From positions 201,630 through 265,629 of the forward strand of contig NZ_CP040602.1 of the NCBI RefSeq assembly GCF_005885815.1: 64,000 nucleotides of DNA, in the 5' to 3' direction. A model generated the notes under the pieces. The model was not told where the DNA came from. It worked only from the letters and a program-made list of their open reading frames with translations, and did not search any database. The translations under genes were made by a program, and so were the position numbers. This stretch comes from Thiomicrorhabdus sediminis (lineage in GTDB: Bacteria > Pseudomonadota > Gammaproteobacteria > Thiomicrospirales > Thiomicrospiraceae). Shown piece after piece: positions 1 through 9,502 of this stretch (position 1 is its first letter; each line of letters begins with the position of its first letter).

Positions 1-276
1 GCCGTAGCGGGTAATGCCTTTCTTATCGCCAACCGCTTTGGCAATCGCTTGACCAAGAGTGATACCCACATCTTCGACTGTGTGGTGATCGTCAATATGC
101 AGGTCGCCGTTGGCTTTGATATCCAGATCAATCATGCCGTGACGGGCGATTTGATCGAGCATATGTTCAAAAAACGGTACACCTGTATCCAATTTAGCTT
201 CACCTTGGCCATCAAGATTGACGCTGATTTCGATTTGAGTCTCTAAAGTATCGCGTTTGACTGTCGCAGTGCGCAT
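1..276 (-). CDS. hisB: Imidazoleglycerol-phosphate dehydratase, 5' part
   Basis: HisB dehydrates imidazole-glycerol phosphate in histidine biosynthesis in the cytoplasm. The first 92 codons are in the window, starting at the ATG complementary to 274-276, and the rest lies beyond the left edge. The protein begins [10 protein letters not shown] and carries the HisB motifs [13 protein letters not shown] and [15 protein letters not shown], whose His and Glu residues bind the catalytic metal. An AGGA ribosome site lies just upstream on the minus strand. The gene diverges from ccoN and is unrelated to the oxidase cluster. The identification is secure; completeness cannot be judged. Confidence 0.95.
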   Translation of the reverse strand, partial: MRTATVKRDTLETQIEISVNLDGQGEAKLDTGVPFFEHMLDQIARHGMIDLDIKANGDLHIDDHHTVEDVGITLGQAIAKAVGDKKGITRYG

Positions 277-678
277 CGCTGAATTTCCTAAAGTTTTTAA
301 ATTGGCAATATGATAACTGAAAAAGCATTAATTGGATATGTTAAGGCTTTGAAACTGCAATTTTTAGATGGTCGAATAAAATAAATTGATATAGGGGTAT
401 AAATTATTTTTGGCTCCCATAAGTGGCTTGCAGATTCGCTTTCTGGGATAATTTGAAAGATTTTTTAAGCAAATCTTGACTTGTTATAAAGCCGTTTTAA
501 GCCTAATTTACTGAAATTCTTGATGTAAGTTAACTTTTAATGGTCTTTTGCTTTGCCTACAAATTTAGTAGGTATAATGCGCGTTGAGGGGCTCTACCTG
601 TCGGTAAACCGTTTAACGAAAATAAAAAAGCGGGCAGGTTGAGGTGAATTATTAAGACTATAAAGGGGAATCCGGCTG
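277..678. other. 402-bp divergent intergenic region hisB/ccoN
   Basis: AT-rich, with no coding sequence. It must hold the hisB promoter and the promoter of the cbb3 operon. A good -10 hexamer (TATAAT, 573-578) lies about 100 bp before ccoN. I looked for an FNR/ANR box (TTGAT-N4-ATCAA); the nearest match is TTGATGTAAGTTAA at 520-533, with only a partial right half-site. Short complementary pentamers ACCTG near 596 and CAGGT near 635 could form a leader hairpin. Confidence 0.6.
548..578 (+). promoter_or_regulatory. Probable sigma70 promoter of the cco operon
   Basis: A perfect -10 hexamer TATAAT at 573-578 is preceded by TTGCTT at 548-553, but the spacing is 19 bp. The leader to the ccoN start codon is about 95 nt. 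The -10 is clear and the -35 is weak, which would fit an activator-assisted promoter. Confidence 0.4.
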
Positions 679-2103
679 ATGGATACTACAGCAAAACCAC
701 AATATGATAATGGCGTGGTTAAGTATTTAACGGTAGGTGCGATTGTTTTCCTTGTGTTGGGTACTTTTTTCGGTACTTACGCAGCGGCAGAACTAGCGTG
801 GCCAGTGTTAAACTTTGATATTGCGGAAATCACTTTTGCTCGACTACGTGTTATTCATACGAATACTGTAATCTTCGCATTTGGTGGTATGACATTAATG
901 GCAACCGCTTTCTATACTGTTCAGAGAACGAACGGTGTCAGATTGTGGAGCAACAATATGGCTTGGTGGACAGCGATTTTGTTCACGATTGGTCTTCTAG
1001 CTACAGTGGTTTCTATCGGTTTAGGTATCACGACTGGTAAAGAATACCATGAGCAGGAATGGCCGCTAGCAATTGCGATCGCTGTTGTTTGGACAATGTA
1101 TACGTTCAACTTCATTATGACTATTGCATCACGTAATAAAGAAACACATCCAAGCGTTTACGTTTCGAACTGGTTCTTTATGGGGATGATGGTCATGATT
1201 ACATATCTATATGTAGTTAATGGTCTAGCAATTCCAGTATCTCTATTCCGTTCATACTCGCTATTCTCTGGTGTGCAAGATGCAATGATCCAGTGGTGGT
1301 GGGGGCATAATGCTGTAGGTTTCTTCCTAACAGCCGGTTTCCTTGCGATTATGTACTACTTTGTGCCTAAGCAGGCACAGCGTCCAATTTATTCTTACCG
1401 TCTATCTGTAATCCACTTCTGGGGTCTGATGTTCGGTTATGTATGGCTAGGTGCTCACCACCTTCAGTACACAGCTCTTCCAGACTGGACGGGTTCTTTG
1501 GGTGCGGTAATCTCACTAGCTATGATCATTCCTTCGTGGGGTGGTGCGCTTAACGGTATGTTGACCCTTTCGGGTGCTTGGGACCGTCTACGTACAGACT
1601 ATATCCTGCGTTTCTTGATTATCGCTTTGGCTTTCTACGCCATGTCGACTTTCGAAGGTCCGGTTATGGCGGCGAAAACTGTAAACGCGCTTTCACACTA
1701 TACTGACTGGACCGTCGGTCACGTTCACTCAGGTGCTCTTGGTTGGGTTGCGATGGTTTCTATCGGTGCGCTTTACCATATGGTAATGAAACTGTGGAAC
1801 ACAGAGATGTATTCAATGAAGTTGATCAATATTCACTTCTGGTTGGCGACGATCGGTGCGGTGTTCTATATTGTTGCGATGTGGGTGTCTGGGATTATGC
1901 AGGGTCTGATGTGGCGTGCTTATGATGAGTACGGTACTCTTGCGTATACTTTCGCGGAGTCTGTAGCAGCGATGCATCCTTATTATGTAATGCGTACATT
2001 CGGTGGTCTATTGTTCTTCACCGGTGCTGCGGTCATGCTATATAACGTGGTAATGACAATTCGTACAGCTAACGCTAAGGCTGCGCAAACAGCAACTGCA
2101 TAA
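679..2103 (+). CDS. ccoN: cbb3-type cytochrome c oxidase subunit I (catalytic)
   Basis: Catalytic subunit of the high-affinity cbb3 terminal oxidase in the inner membrane. It holds heme b, heme b3 and CuB, reduces O2 to water and pumps protons. The 474-residue length is normal. By alignment with the known family, His60 and His350 are the low-spin heme ligands, His348 binds heme b3, His210, His260 and His261 bind CuB, and Tyr254 in FGYVW is the cross-linked tyrosine. About 12 membrane helices are expected. The ribosome site AAGGGG precedes the ATG. It is first in ccoN-O-Q-P. Confidence 0.98.
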   Translation: MDTTAKPQYDNGVVKYLTVGAIVFLVLGTFFGTYAAAELAWPVLNFDIAEITFARLRVIHTNTVIFAFGGMTLMATAFYTVQRTNGVRLWSNNMAWWTAILFTIGLLATVVSIGLGITTGKEYHEQEWPLAIAIAVVWTMYTFNFIMTIASRNKETHPSVYVSNWFFMGMMVMITYLYVVNGLAIPVSLFRSYSLFSGVQDAMIQWWWGHNAVGFFLTAGFLAIMYYFVPKQAQRPIYSYRLSVIHFWGLMFGYVWLGAHHLQYTALPDWTGSLGAVISLAMIIPSWGGALNGMLTLSGAWDRLRTDYILRFLIIALAFYAMSTFEGPVMAAKTVNALSHYTDWTVGHVHSGALGWVAMVSIGALYHMVMKLWNTEMYSMKLINIHFWLATIGAVFYIVAMWVSGIMQGLMWRAYDEYGTLAYTFAESVAAMHPYYVMRTFGGLLFFTGAAVMLYNVVMTIRTANAKAAQTATA

Positions 2104-2184
2104 GTCGCTAAATTAGCAAGATAAGCCGCTAGGCTGAAAAGGGCGGCTTAAATTGGAATTTAATGAGTTCAGGAGTACAAACTC

Positions 2185-3015
2185 ATGTCAGATAATCAAG
2201 CACCAAAAAATTTGCAGGAAAAGCTAGAGCAAAATATCTTTGGCTTATTCCTAGCAACCGCATTGACAGTGTCAATTGCTGGTATTGTTGAAATCGTACC
2301 GTTGTTCTATCTCAAGTCTGCTGTGGATTACACAGAAGAAACAGATAAATACGGTAACGTTAAAAATGAAAAGTTCCCGGAGCTGGTTTGGGAACGTACT
2401 TTCACAGAAGATGAAAACGGCAATTTAGTTTCTGACAAGAAGCTATACAAGCAGGACAAAAACGGTAACTGGGTTCTAGGTGACTGGAAAGCCGGTGACG
2501 GAGTTCGTCCATACACTCCTCTGGAGTTGGCCGGTCGTGATCTGTATCTACGTGAAGGTTGTTATATTTGTCACTCTCAAATGATTCGTCCGTTCCGTGA
2601 TGAGCGTGAGCGTTATGGTCACTATTCTCTTGCGACAGAATCTATGTATGACCACCCAATGCAATGGGGGTCGAAGCGTACCGGTCCTGACCTAGCTCGT
2701 CTAGGCGGTAAATACTCTGATGAATGGCACGTGCTTCACTTGTTACGTCCACAGGATTTAGTGCCTGAGTCAGTAATGCCTGCTTACCCTTGGTTGGCAG
2801 AAACTCCAGTGTCTGAAGATTTCTTCGGTACCAAGCGTGATATGAAAGCGCGTTTGACTGCTATGCGTCAGTTAGGTGTTCCATACACTGATGAAGAAAT
2901 CGCCAACGCTGATGCCGCCATTGAAGGTAAAACCGAAATGGATGCGATGGTTGCATACCTGCAGGTACTAGGAACGATGGTTAAGCTGGATGACAGCAAA
3001 GTCTATCGTCAATAA
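2185..3015 (+). CDS. ccoO: cbb3-type cytochrome c oxidase subunit II, with unusual insert
   Basis: Membrane-anchored mono-heme c subunit passing electrons from CcoP to CcoN. It has one N-terminal helix (residues about 19-43) and a periplasmic cytochrome c domain with heme site CYICH (126-130) and an axial Met in [10 protein letters not shown]. The stretch [19 protein letters not shown] and the C-terminal [11 protein letters not shown] are typical. At 276 residues it is long: about 50 hydrophilic residues (about 50-105) separate the helix from the heme domain, where many homologues have a short linker. This insert carries three DxxGN motifs (Asp54, Asp76, Asp91). It follows ccoN by 81 bp. Confidence 0.97.
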   Translation: MSDNQAPKNLQEKLEQNIFGLFLATALTVSIAGIVEIVPLFYLKSAVDYTEETDKYGNVKNEKFPELVWERTFTEDENGNLVSDKKLYKQDKNGNWVLGDWKAGDGVRPYTPLELAGRDLYLREGCYICHSQMIRPFRDERERYGHYSLATESMYDHPMQWGSKRTGPDLARLGGKYSDEWHVLHLLRPQDLVPESVMPAYPWLAETPVSEDFFGTKRDMKARLTAMRQLGVPYTDEEIANADAAIEGKTEMDAMVAYLQVLGTMVKLDDSKVYRQ

Positions 3016-3023
3016 GAGTAGTT

Positions 3024-3209
3024 GTGAGTAATCTAGAACGTTATTTTAGTACTGATTGGGCAGCAATGACTGCCCAAGACTGGGCTGGGTTGATCGTCAC
3101 GATTATTGTATTCCTCGGCATCGTCATTACGTTTTCCTTGGCATTGCGTCCAAGCAAACGTAAAGAGATGGAAGAGCAGAAATATAAGATTCTTGACGAC
3201 GAAGACTAG
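3024..3209 (+). CDS. ccoQ: cbb3 oxidase small subunit CcoQ/FixQ
   Basis: A 61-residue single-helix protein that stabilises the CcoNOP complex. The membrane segment is around residues 20-42 (GLIVTIIVFLGIVITFSLAL), followed by a charged tail, as in the CcoQ family. The start is GTG, eight bases after the ccoO stop, with TAAGAG as ribosome site. Position between ccoO and ccoP supports the call. Confidence 0.9.
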   Translation: MSNLERYFSTDWAAMTAQDWAGLIVTIIVFLGIVITFSLALRPSKRKEMEEQKYKILDDED

Positions 3210-3230
3210 TCATTTTGAGGAGAGTAAATT

Positions 3231-4139
3231 ATGGCACATCATAATCCATGGCCAGATGAAGGAAATACTGGTCATATTTGGGATGAAGATATTCGTGAGT
3301 TAGATAACCCGCCACCACTGTGGTGGATGCTGTCTTTCTATGCGGGGTTCATCATGATCGTTTTCTACGCGTTGTATTACCCAACCATTCCGTTAACGGA
3401 TGAGTTAGGCGGAAGCACCAAAGGTGTTGCCGGTTGGACACAGATCAACGAATATAATGACGACTTTAAAGTGTTGAATGATTGGCGTGATGCCAAGTTT
3501 GCTGATAAAGAAGAAAAGCTTGCTTCAATGTCAGTAGCGGAAATCATTAAAGATGAAGAGCTAAAGTCTTATGCGGTAGCAACTTCAAAAGTACTGTTCG
3601 GTGACTACTGTGCCGCTTGTCACGGTGCCGGTGGTGCAGGTAACCCTAACTTCCCAGTATTGGCTGATGATGATTGGCTATGGGGTGGTAATATCAACCA
3701 GATCAAAGCGTCTATCTCAAATGGTCGTATTGGTAATATGCCAGCTCGCGGTATGATGGGTAACCTAACCGATGAAGAAATCGATCAGGTAACCGATTAT
3801 GTTATCGCCTTATCTGAAGGTAAAGGTGGCGACGCTTCTGTTGCTGCTGGTAAAGCGGTTTATGCAAAAGGTATGTGTCTGGCTTGTCACGGTCCTGCCG
3901 GTAAGCCATTGGCTCCTGCTGGTGCGGCTAACTTGACTGACCAGGTATGGCGTTTTTCATCTGATCGCGCTGAGATTCGCAACGTTATCGCCAACGGTGT
4001 AAACGTTAAGAAAAACGGTCAGTATGTTGAAGGCACTCGTCAAGCTGTAATGCCTGCGTTTAAAGAACGTCTGCCTGATGCAGAGGTAAACATCAAGCGT
4101 CTAGCTGTCTATGTTCACGCTTTAGGTGGTGGTCAATAA
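3231..4139 (+). CDS. ccoP: cbb3-type cytochrome c oxidase subunit III (di-heme)
   Basis: Di-heme cytochrome c subunit, the electron entry point of the cbb3 oxidase. It has a cytoplasmic N-terminal stretch (GHIWDEDIRELDNPPPLWW, family typical), one helix at about 31-52, then two periplasmic cytochrome c domains with CAACH (127-131) and CLACH (216-220). The conserved GNMPARGMMGNLTDEEI and AVMPAFKERL supply the axial Met residues. At 302 residues it has normal length. A strong GAGGAGAG site precedes the ATG. Confidence 0.98.
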   Translation: MAHHNPWPDEGNTGHIWDEDIRELDNPPPLWWMLSFYAGFIMIVFYALYYPTIPLTDELGGSTKGVAGWTQINEYNDDFKVLNDWRDAKFADKEEKLASMSVAEIIKDEELKSYAVATSKVLFGDYCAACHGAGGAGNPNFPVLADDDWLWGGNINQIKASISNGRIGNMPARGMMGNLTDEEIDQVTDYVIALSEGKGGDASVAAGKAVYAKGMCLACHGPAGKPLAPAGAANLTDQVWRFSSDRAEIRNVIANGVNVKKNGQYVEGTRQAVMPAFKERLPDAEVNIKRLAVYVHALGGGQ

Positions 4140-4169
4140 TCAGCCATTAAGGGTCGGGTTATTGATATT

Positions 4170-4193
4170 AAAGGAGAGCCGCGGTTCTCCTTT
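4170..4193 (+). terminator. Hairpin after ccoP
   Basis: Nearly perfect 12+12 inverted repeat: AAAGGAGAGCCG at 4170-4181 and CGGTTCTCCTTT at 4182-4193, with one G-U pair in RNA, then only four T. It can act as a weak terminator or a 3'-end stabiliser between ccoP and the small ORF that follows. Confidence 0.55.
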
Positions 4194-4224
4194 TCAAACA
4201 TGATTTAAATAAATGGAGAAAGTC

Positions 4225-4365
4225 ATGAATGAATTAAACAGCGATTGGGTACTATGGGTTTCATTGGCATCTGTAGTAGTCAGTATCATTGCTTTTGCTG
4301 CATTTGGTATCAAAGCTTTCCGTGGTATGGAAGGTCTTGAAAAAGACGAGAACAAAGATAGCTAA
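4225..4365 (+). CDS. 46-residue single-helix membrane protein, candidate cbb3 accessory subunit
   Basis: A 46-codon ORF from ATG 4225 to TAA 4363-4365, with GGAGAA seven bases upstream. The protein starts MNELNSDWVLWVSL and ends in charged GLEKDENKDS, with one hydrophobic helix (about residues 8-32). It lies between ccoP and ccoG on the same strand, bracketed by a hairpin and a terminator. Function is unknown. Small single-helix subunits such as CcoM are known in other cbb3 oxidases, so an accessory role is plausible by position and topology only. I do not recognise the sequence family. Confidence 0.7.
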   Translation: MNELNSDWVLWVSLASVVVSIIAFAAFGIKAFRGMEGLEKDENKDS

Positions 4366-4380
4366 TACCCATTAGTTTTC

Positions 4381-4420
4381 ATAAACAAGAATAGGCCTTA
4401 ACCGGCCTATTTTTGTTTAT
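4381..4420 (+). terminator. Strong rho-independent terminator of the ccoNOQP unit
   Basis: A 17-bp stem with one G-U: ATAAACAAGAATAGGCC (4381-4397) and GGCCTATTTTTGTTTAT (4404-4420) around a 6-nt loop. It separates the structural genes from ccoG. Confidence 0.85.
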
Positions 4421-4509
4421 GGGTATTAATAAATTTATTTGGCTCGTAAGTCTCTATCAATCGGCTAGAATAGCGTGCAAACAGAGTTTTAATAGAGGAA
4501 TTGCAGTAA

Positions 4510-5985
4510 ATGTCTGAGAATCAGTCTGAGCATCATCAACATGGCCCGAATACCTCTGTATTCGAGGATAAGGATATGGATAACAAAACCCTGCAAAGCA
4601 TTGGGGTGGAGCTGTTACCTATTCATACCGAAGGAACCGTGCATGCCAAGCGCATTGGCGGTAAATTCCGTAACCTGAAATGGATTGCCGCCTCATTCTG
4701 GTTAATATTCTTTACCTTTTCGTATCTGCGCTGGGATGGTCATCAAGCCTTTTTGTTCGATATGGAAAACAGACAGTTTCATATTCTGAATCTGACAATC
4801 CTGCCACAGGATATCTGGGTGTTGGCAATGATATTGCTGTTTTTTGCATTGCTGCTTGCTGCCAGTACTGCAATTGCCGGGCGTATGTGGTGTGGTTATT
4901 TTTGTTTTCATACCGTATGGACGGATGTGTTTACCTGGCTAGAAGAGAAATTCGAAGGTCAGCCAAACAAACGCATGCAATTGGATAAGACAGGGTGGTC
5001 TTTCACTAAGTTGAGAACCAAGTTACCTAAATGGGGGGCCTGGCTGCTTATCGCCTTTCTAACAGGCTTTAGTTTTGTCGCCTATTTTGTCGATGTCTAT
5101 GACCTCTGGGGTCGCCTGTTTCGTTTTGAACTGGGTACTTATGAATCGACAATTATTATTACCTTGACGGTAACGACTTTTTTCTTTGCCGGAATATTGC
5201 GTGAACAGACTTGTATCGGTTTTTGCCCCTATGCGCGTATACAGGGCGCGATGATCGATACCCAAACCGTTGTGCCGACATACGATGTTGAACGTGGTGA
5301 GCCGCGAGGCCGTATCAAACGAGCCAAACCGGGAGAGCCAGTCGAAGAACTCGGCGATTGTATCGACTGTAATTTATGTGTTGCGGTATGTCCGACCGGG
5401 GTCGATATTCGACGCGGTCAACAGTTTGGTTGTATCACTTGCGGTTTATGTATCGATGCCTGTGATTCGGTTATGGATAAGATCAAAAAACCACGCGGTT
5501 TAATCCGTTATGCATCCTTGGCCGAGTTTGCTCATAAATCAATGCCTGCAATATATAAGCGTCCACGGGTGATTGTGTACAGTTCGATTATGCTGTTTGC
5601 CGCAGCGATGATTATCTACGGTTTAACCACCATGTCGCCGATTGATGTCAAAGCGTTACACGAGCGCTCCCCTTTATTCGTCAAGATGAGTGACGGCAGT
5701 ATCCAAAATAAATGGACTATCAAGGTGGTCAATAAATCGAATGAACCTATGCGTGCCGTATTGCATGTCGGCGGGGTTGATGGATTGGAATATCGTATAG
5801 ATCGAGCCGATGAAGTGATTGAAGTACAAGCCGGTAATGTCGCCTCAACCACCTTGTTCGTTAAAATCAAACAGAAACTGTTGCAGTCCAGCAGTACACC
5901 TTTAACTGTTTATGTACAGGATTTGGATAACCCACAGGTTAAGACTACGTACGATACAACGTTCTTTAGTCCGGAACCGCGTTAA
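4510..5985 (+). CDS. ccoG: cbb3 oxidase assembly ferredoxin CcoG (RdxA/FixG)
   Basis: Polytopic membrane iron-sulfur protein of cbb3 assembly; family members act as a cupric reductase supplying Cu(I). It has N-terminal helices (about 55-75, 95-125, 180-215, 225-245), a membrane Cys cluster (RMWCGYFCFHTVW and EQTCIGFCPYARIQG), then two ferredoxin motifs CIDCNLCVAVCP and CITCGLCIDACD, a further helix, and a C-terminal Ig-like FixG domain (about 390-491). Normal length. The ATG has GAGGAA upstream. A terminator before and after the gene suggests its own transcript. Confidence 0.97.
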   Translation: MSENQSEHHQHGPNTSVFEDKDMDNKTLQSIGVELLPIHTEGTVHAKRIGGKFRNLKWIAASFWLIFFTFSYLRWDGHQAFLFDMENRQFHILNLTILPQDIWVLAMILLFFALLLAASTAIAGRMWCGYFCFHTVWTDVFTWLEEKFEGQPNKRMQLDKTGWSFTKLRTKLPKWGAWLLIAFLTGFSFVAYFVDVYDLWGRLFRFELGTYESTIIITLTVTTFFFAGILREQTCIGFCPYARIQGAMIDTQTVVPTYDVERGEPRGRIKRAKPGEPVEELGDCIDCNLCVAVCPTGVDIRRGQQFGCITCGLCIDACDSVMDKIKKPRGLIRYASLAEFAHKSMPAIYKRPRVIVYSSIMLFAAAMIIYGLTTMSPIDVKALHERSPLFVKMSDGSIQNKWTIKVVNKSNEPMRAVLHVGGVDGLEYRIDRADEVIEVQAGNVASTTLFVKIKQKLLQSSSTPLTVYVQDLDNPQVKTTYDTTFFSPEPR

Positions 5986-6032
5986 GGTAGCGGTTATATT
6001 AGCTTGAAGTGATATTGACTATACTATTGAAG

Positions 6033-6078
6033 CTTGAGTTTGCAGGATTAACAATTTAGCCGCTAACGCAAACTCAGG
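6033..6078. repeat. Inverted repeat upstream of ccoH
   Basis: TGAGTTTGC (6035-6043) and GCAAACTCA (6068-6076) are perfectly complementary and extend to 11 pairs with one G-T. They lie just before a -10-like TATAAT at 6080-6085. The arrangement could be an operator or part of the ccoG 3' end. No -35 is evident. Confidence 0.45.
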
Positions 6079-6100
6079 CTATAATAGCGCTACTTAAATT

Positions 6101-6122
6101 AAAGCCCATTAAGGGCTTTTTT
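6101..6122 (+). terminator. Terminator between ccoG and ccoH
   Basis: AAAGCCC (6101-6107), loop ATTAA, GGGCTTT (6113-6119) and a run of T. It ends the ccoG transcript. It lies only 24 bases before ccoH, so ccoHIS expression would need read-through or a start very close to the gene. Confidence 0.8.
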
Positions 6123-6145
6123 ATTGATTAAATCAGGAGAAATGC

Positions 6146-6667
6146 ATGAGTCAGGACAAACCAGATCGCCGAGATTGGAGTGTGGCGTGGAAAAATCCGT
6201 TTGTCATTTTTTGGGTGGCGATTCTTGTCATCGTGCTAACGGTTAATTTTTTTATGGTTAGTATGGCGATTGTCACCAATCCTGGTTTGGTCATTGAAGA
6301 CTATTATGATCAAGGCAAGCGTATGGATGAAATTCTTGCCGAGCAAAAACGTATGGAACAGATCGGCTGGCAATTAGAAATAGACTTGCCGGTATTAAGT
6401 GAAGCCAAGCAAGACACTATCGCCTTGCAAGTGTTGGATAAGGAAGATAATGCGTTAGCAGTTGATAGTGCGATTCTATACTACTATCGACCATCGGATC
6501 GTAAATTGGATGGTCATGTCGAATTGCAGGCAATGGACGGTGTCGGTCAATACCAGCAGACCTTCGCCTTGCCTAAAAAAGGTAAGTGGGACCTGATTAT
6601 GGAAGTCACCAAAGGTGATATCCGTTTTAATGTCGGTCGATCAATTATGGTTCAAGATCCAGAATGA
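6146..6667 (+). CDS. ccoH: cbb3 oxidase assembly protein FixH/CcoH
   Basis: FixH-family inner-membrane protein needed for assembly and stability of cbb3 oxidase. It has 173 residues, one N-terminal helix (about 17-42), the family signature [18 protein letters not shown] after the helix, and a periplasmic beta domain. A good AGGAGA ribosome site precedes the ATG. The stop overlaps the ccoI start (ATGA), so the two are translationally coupled. Confidence 0.93.
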   Translation: MSQDKPDRRDWSVAWKNPFVIFWVAILVIVLTVNFFMVSMAIVTNPGLVIEDYYDQGKRMDEILAEQKRMEQIGWQLEIDLPVLSEAKQDTIALQVLDKEDNALAVDSAILYYYRPSDRKLDGHVELQAMDGVGQYQQTFALPKKGKWDLIMEVTKGDIRFNVGRSIMVQDPE

Positions 6668-9156
6668 ATTCGCCGCTAAATTGTTATCATTGCGCTCAGG
6701 CGATTCCTGAAAAAGACCTGGTACTTCGGCCAATCCAGAATCAGCAACAATCGTTTTGTTGTCAGGGCTGTGCATCGGTTTGTGAAGTGATTCATGAGGC
6801 CGGATTGCAAAGTTTCTATAAACGCACCCCTGATGGCGAATTGCTGTCTCCGCCTCCGGCACCCAACAAGGACATCGAGTTTTTCGACTATGATGAAGTG
6901 CAGGAGCAGTATGTCAATGAGCTCAGCGATAAGCGTGAGATTACGCTTATGTCCGAAGCAATCCATTGTGCCGCCTGTGTTTGGTTGATCGAACATACTT
7001 TGGCGAAAATCGATGGCGTATTGCTGGGTCGAGTGAATTTCACCAATAAACAGATAAAGGTACGCTGGGATAACAGTCGTATCAAACTGTCGGAAATCAT
7101 CAAAAAGCTCAATGCAATCGGCTATGACGCCACACCTTATGACCCTTCAGCCTCGGAACAAGCTTATCGACAAGCGAATCGCGACCTGCTTTACCGGTTA
7201 GGGTTTGCCGGTTTTGCGATGATGAACGTTATGTGGTTCTCGGTGGCCCTTTACGCCGGTGCCGATCAAGATCCGGAATACCGTCACTACTTCCACTGGT
7301 TGGAATTGATTATCGCCACCATTACTCTTGGCTATTCAGGACAACCCTTCTTTAAAGGTGCCTGGACATCGATAAAATCAAAATCCGTCGGTATGGATAT
7401 CTCCATAAGCTTGGGGATGATGACCACCTATCTCTATTCCTGCTGGGTGACAATTAACCCGGAACACCCTGGTAATGTCTATTTCGATACCTTGATCGAT
7501 TTTATGTTCCTGTTGCTGATTGGCCGTTATCTTGAAGCGATATCTAAAAATAAAGCGATAGATTCATCGCGCCGTTTAATGCAGTTGCAGCCTAAGGTGG
7601 CGCGTAAACAAGTAGGCGATGAAGAGCAGGTCGTACCGGTAAGAACCTTGTTAAAAGGCGATGTGATTATCGTCAAGCCAGGTGAGAAAATGCCGGTCGA
7701 TGGTGTGGTGGTTCGCGGTGAAAGCCGGGTTGATGAATCCATGCTCAGCGGTGAGTCGCGTGAAGTAACCAAGGAAATCGATTCATTGGTTGCCGCCGGC
7801 ACCATCAATGTCGATGGGCATCTATTGGTTCGTGTCGAATCGATTCTGCAAGATACCCAGTTAGGTAAAATCGTTCATATGGTGGAAGAAGCACAAGGTT
7901 CGAAGGCACCTATTCAGTGCACCGCCGATAAAATCATGCCGTATTTCGTCACCGCGACTTTATCGTTGGCGGCAGGTAGCTTCGCCTACTGGTTAATGAA
8001 CGCCGATCTGGAGTTTGCCGTTATTACCGCGACTGCAGTGCTGATCATCACTTGTCCTTGTGCATTTGGGCTGGCAACGCCTATGGCGATAGCGGTGGCA
8101 TCTGGTGTGTCGGCAAGGCACGGTATTCTGGTGAAAAACGGTACGGTGCTTGAACTGCTGCACGCGGTGGACCACTTTGTTTTCGATAAGACGGGAACCT
8201 TGACCAAAGGGCAGATGCATATCGCGGATGAAGTTTATGCCGATAATATCGATAAACAGGCCCTGCTGAAAGCGATTGGCTCAATTGAACATTTGTCCGA
8301 GCATAGCCTGGGCAGAGCGATTGCTCAAGCCATTCAACAGCGTTTTGATTTGAAGAGTGGAGAGTGGCAAACAGTTGAGCAGTTTAAGATTGTTGCTGGT
8401 AAAGGGGTGCAGGGTGAAATCAATCAAGAGCTCTATCAAATCGGGACCGCCAATTGGTTAGCGGATCAAGGTATTAGCTTGAATCAGGCCTTTTTGACTC
8501 ATGCTCAAGTACAGGCGGAACAGGGGCGCACCGCGATTTGGATTGCCAAACAATCCGTTGTACTAGGTGTCTTGTTTTTAGAGGATGAGATCAGGCAGGA
8601 TGCGGTTGAACTGATTGCACGCCTCAAAGCGCAGGGCAAACAGGTCACCATGCTAAGCGGTGACTTGGCGGTGGTGGCACAGCGTGTGGCCGATCAGCTG
8701 GGTGGGATGGATGTGATTGCCGAAGTCCTGCCGGATGATAAAAACCAGGTCATTGCCCAGCTTCAGCAGAAAGGTTCTACTGTCGCCATGGTCGGTGACG
8801 GCGTTAACGACGCCCCGGCCTTGGTTCGTGCCGATGTCGGTATTGCACTTGGCTCAGGTACCGATGTATCGATGGAAAGCGCCGATATCGTTTTGATGAA
8901 TAACGAGATACTGTCGGTCGACACCGCGGTAGCCTTGTCGGCGAAAACATTGAAAACCATCAAGCAGAATATCGCCAGTTCGATTGCTTATAATATCATT
9001 ATGGTTCCGCTTGCGGTCACCGGTATGCTGACACCGCTGATTGCCGCAATTACCATGCCGTTAAGCAGCTTGGTGGTAATCGGCAACGCCGCGCGTATTC
9101 GTAGCTTTTTTAGTCCGACGGCGATTAAGGCACGCCAACAAACAATAAACCGCTAG
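6664..9156 (+). CDS. ccoI: Copper-translocating P1B-type ATPase CcoI/FixI
   Basis: Copper-exporting ATPase that delivers Cu to cbb3 oxidase. The 830-residue protein has an N-terminal Cys-rich metal-binding region (CYHC at 7-10; CCQGC at 32-36), an HMA domain with CAAC (102-105), eight predicted helices, an actuator motif MLSGES, the intramembrane CPC motif ([10 protein letters not shown], near residue 465), the phosphorylation motif DKTGT (near 508) and the hinge [10 protein letters not shown] (near 711). All catalytic motifs are intact. It overlaps ccoH by 4 bp and is followed by ccoS. Confidence 0.97.
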   Translation: MNSPLNCYHCAQAIPEKDLVLRPIQNQQQSFCCQGCASVCEVIHEAGLQSFYKRTPDGELLSPPPAPNKDIEFFDYDEVQEQYVNELSDKREITLMSEAIHCAACVWLIEHTLAKIDGVLLGRVNFTNKQIKVRWDNSRIKLSEIIKKLNAIGYDATPYDPSASEQAYRQANRDLLYRLGFAGFAMMNVMWFSVALYAGADQDPEYRHYFHWLELIIATITLGYSGQPFFKGAWTSIKSKSVGMDISISLGMMTTYLYSCWVTINPEHPGNVYFDTLIDFMFLLLIGRYLEAISKNKAIDSSRRLMQLQPKVARKQVGDEEQVVPVRTLLKGDVIIVKPGEKMPVDGVVVRGESRVDESMLSGESREVTKEIDSLVAAGTINVDGHLLVRVESILQDTQLGKIVHMVEEAQGSKAPIQCTADKIMPYFVTATLSLAAGSFAYWLMNADLEFAVITATAVLIITCPCAFGLATPMAIAVASGVSARHGILVKNGTVLELLHAVDHFVFDKTGTLTKGQMHIADEVYADNIDKQALLKAIGSIEHLSEHSLGRAIAQAIQQRFDLKSGEWQTVEQFKIVAGKGVQGEINQELYQIGTANWLADQGISLNQAFLTHAQVQAEQGRTAIWIAKQSVVLGVLFLEDEIRQDAVELIARLKAQGKQVTMLSGDLAVVAQRVADQLGGMDVIAEVLPDDKNQVIAQLQQKGSTVAMVGDGVNDAPALVRADVGIALGSGTDVSMESADIVLMNNEILSVDTAVALSAKTLKTIKQNIASSIAYNIIMVPLAVTGMLTPLIAAITMPLSSLVVIGNAARIRSFFSPTAIKARQQTINR

Positions 9157-9203
9157 ATGGTGTTGGTTAGTAAAATAGACGGAAAACTACTCAGGGGCAC
9201 TTT

Positions 9204-9434
9204 ATGGACGTAATTTATGGCTTAATACCGATGGTTTTGATTGCTGGGCTATTGGTTGTGGTGGCATTTATCTGGATGGCAAAAAACGGTCATTTCGATG
9301 ATATGGATGGTCAGGCCAACCGTATCCTGATGGATGAGGAGTTTGAAGAGGACAAGCCTAGCCAGGATGTCGCTAAAGAGCAGGCAGATATTGAAGCGGA
9401 TACGCCAATAGAGAAGGACAAAACTAAATCCTGA
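9204..9434 (+). CDS. ccoS: cbb3 oxidase maturation protein CcoS
   Basis: Small inner-membrane protein needed for cofactor insertion into CcoN. One helix (about 5-27) is followed by the family signature WMAKNGHFDDMDGQANRILMDEE, then an acidic tail. At 76 residues it is somewhat long because of the tail. It comes 47 bp after ccoI and ends the cluster at a strong terminator. Confidence 0.93.
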   Translation: MDVIYGLIPMVLIAGLLVVVAFIWMAKNGHFDDMDGQANRILMDEEFEEDKPSQDVAKEQADIEADTPIEKDKTKS

Positions 9435-9456
9435 TGAGTGAAAAATTCATATAAAT

Positions 9457-9485
9457 AAAAAAGCCGGTTTAAAACCGGCTTTTTT
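9457..9485. terminator. Bidirectional terminator after ccoS
   Basis: AAGCCGGTTT and AAACCGGCTT (9461-9481), flanked by A and T runs on either side, form a strong hairpin between the convergent ccoS and the minus-strand unit ending at 9503. It can terminate both transcripts. Confidence 0.88.
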
Positions 9486-9502
9486 GTGTATGGCTGAAAA
9501 TT

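Noticed and set aside
520-533. Possible FNR/ANR box upstream of ccoN
   Set aside because: Only the left half TTGAT matches; the right half GTTAA differs from ATCAA at two positions and the distance to the -10 is not typical.
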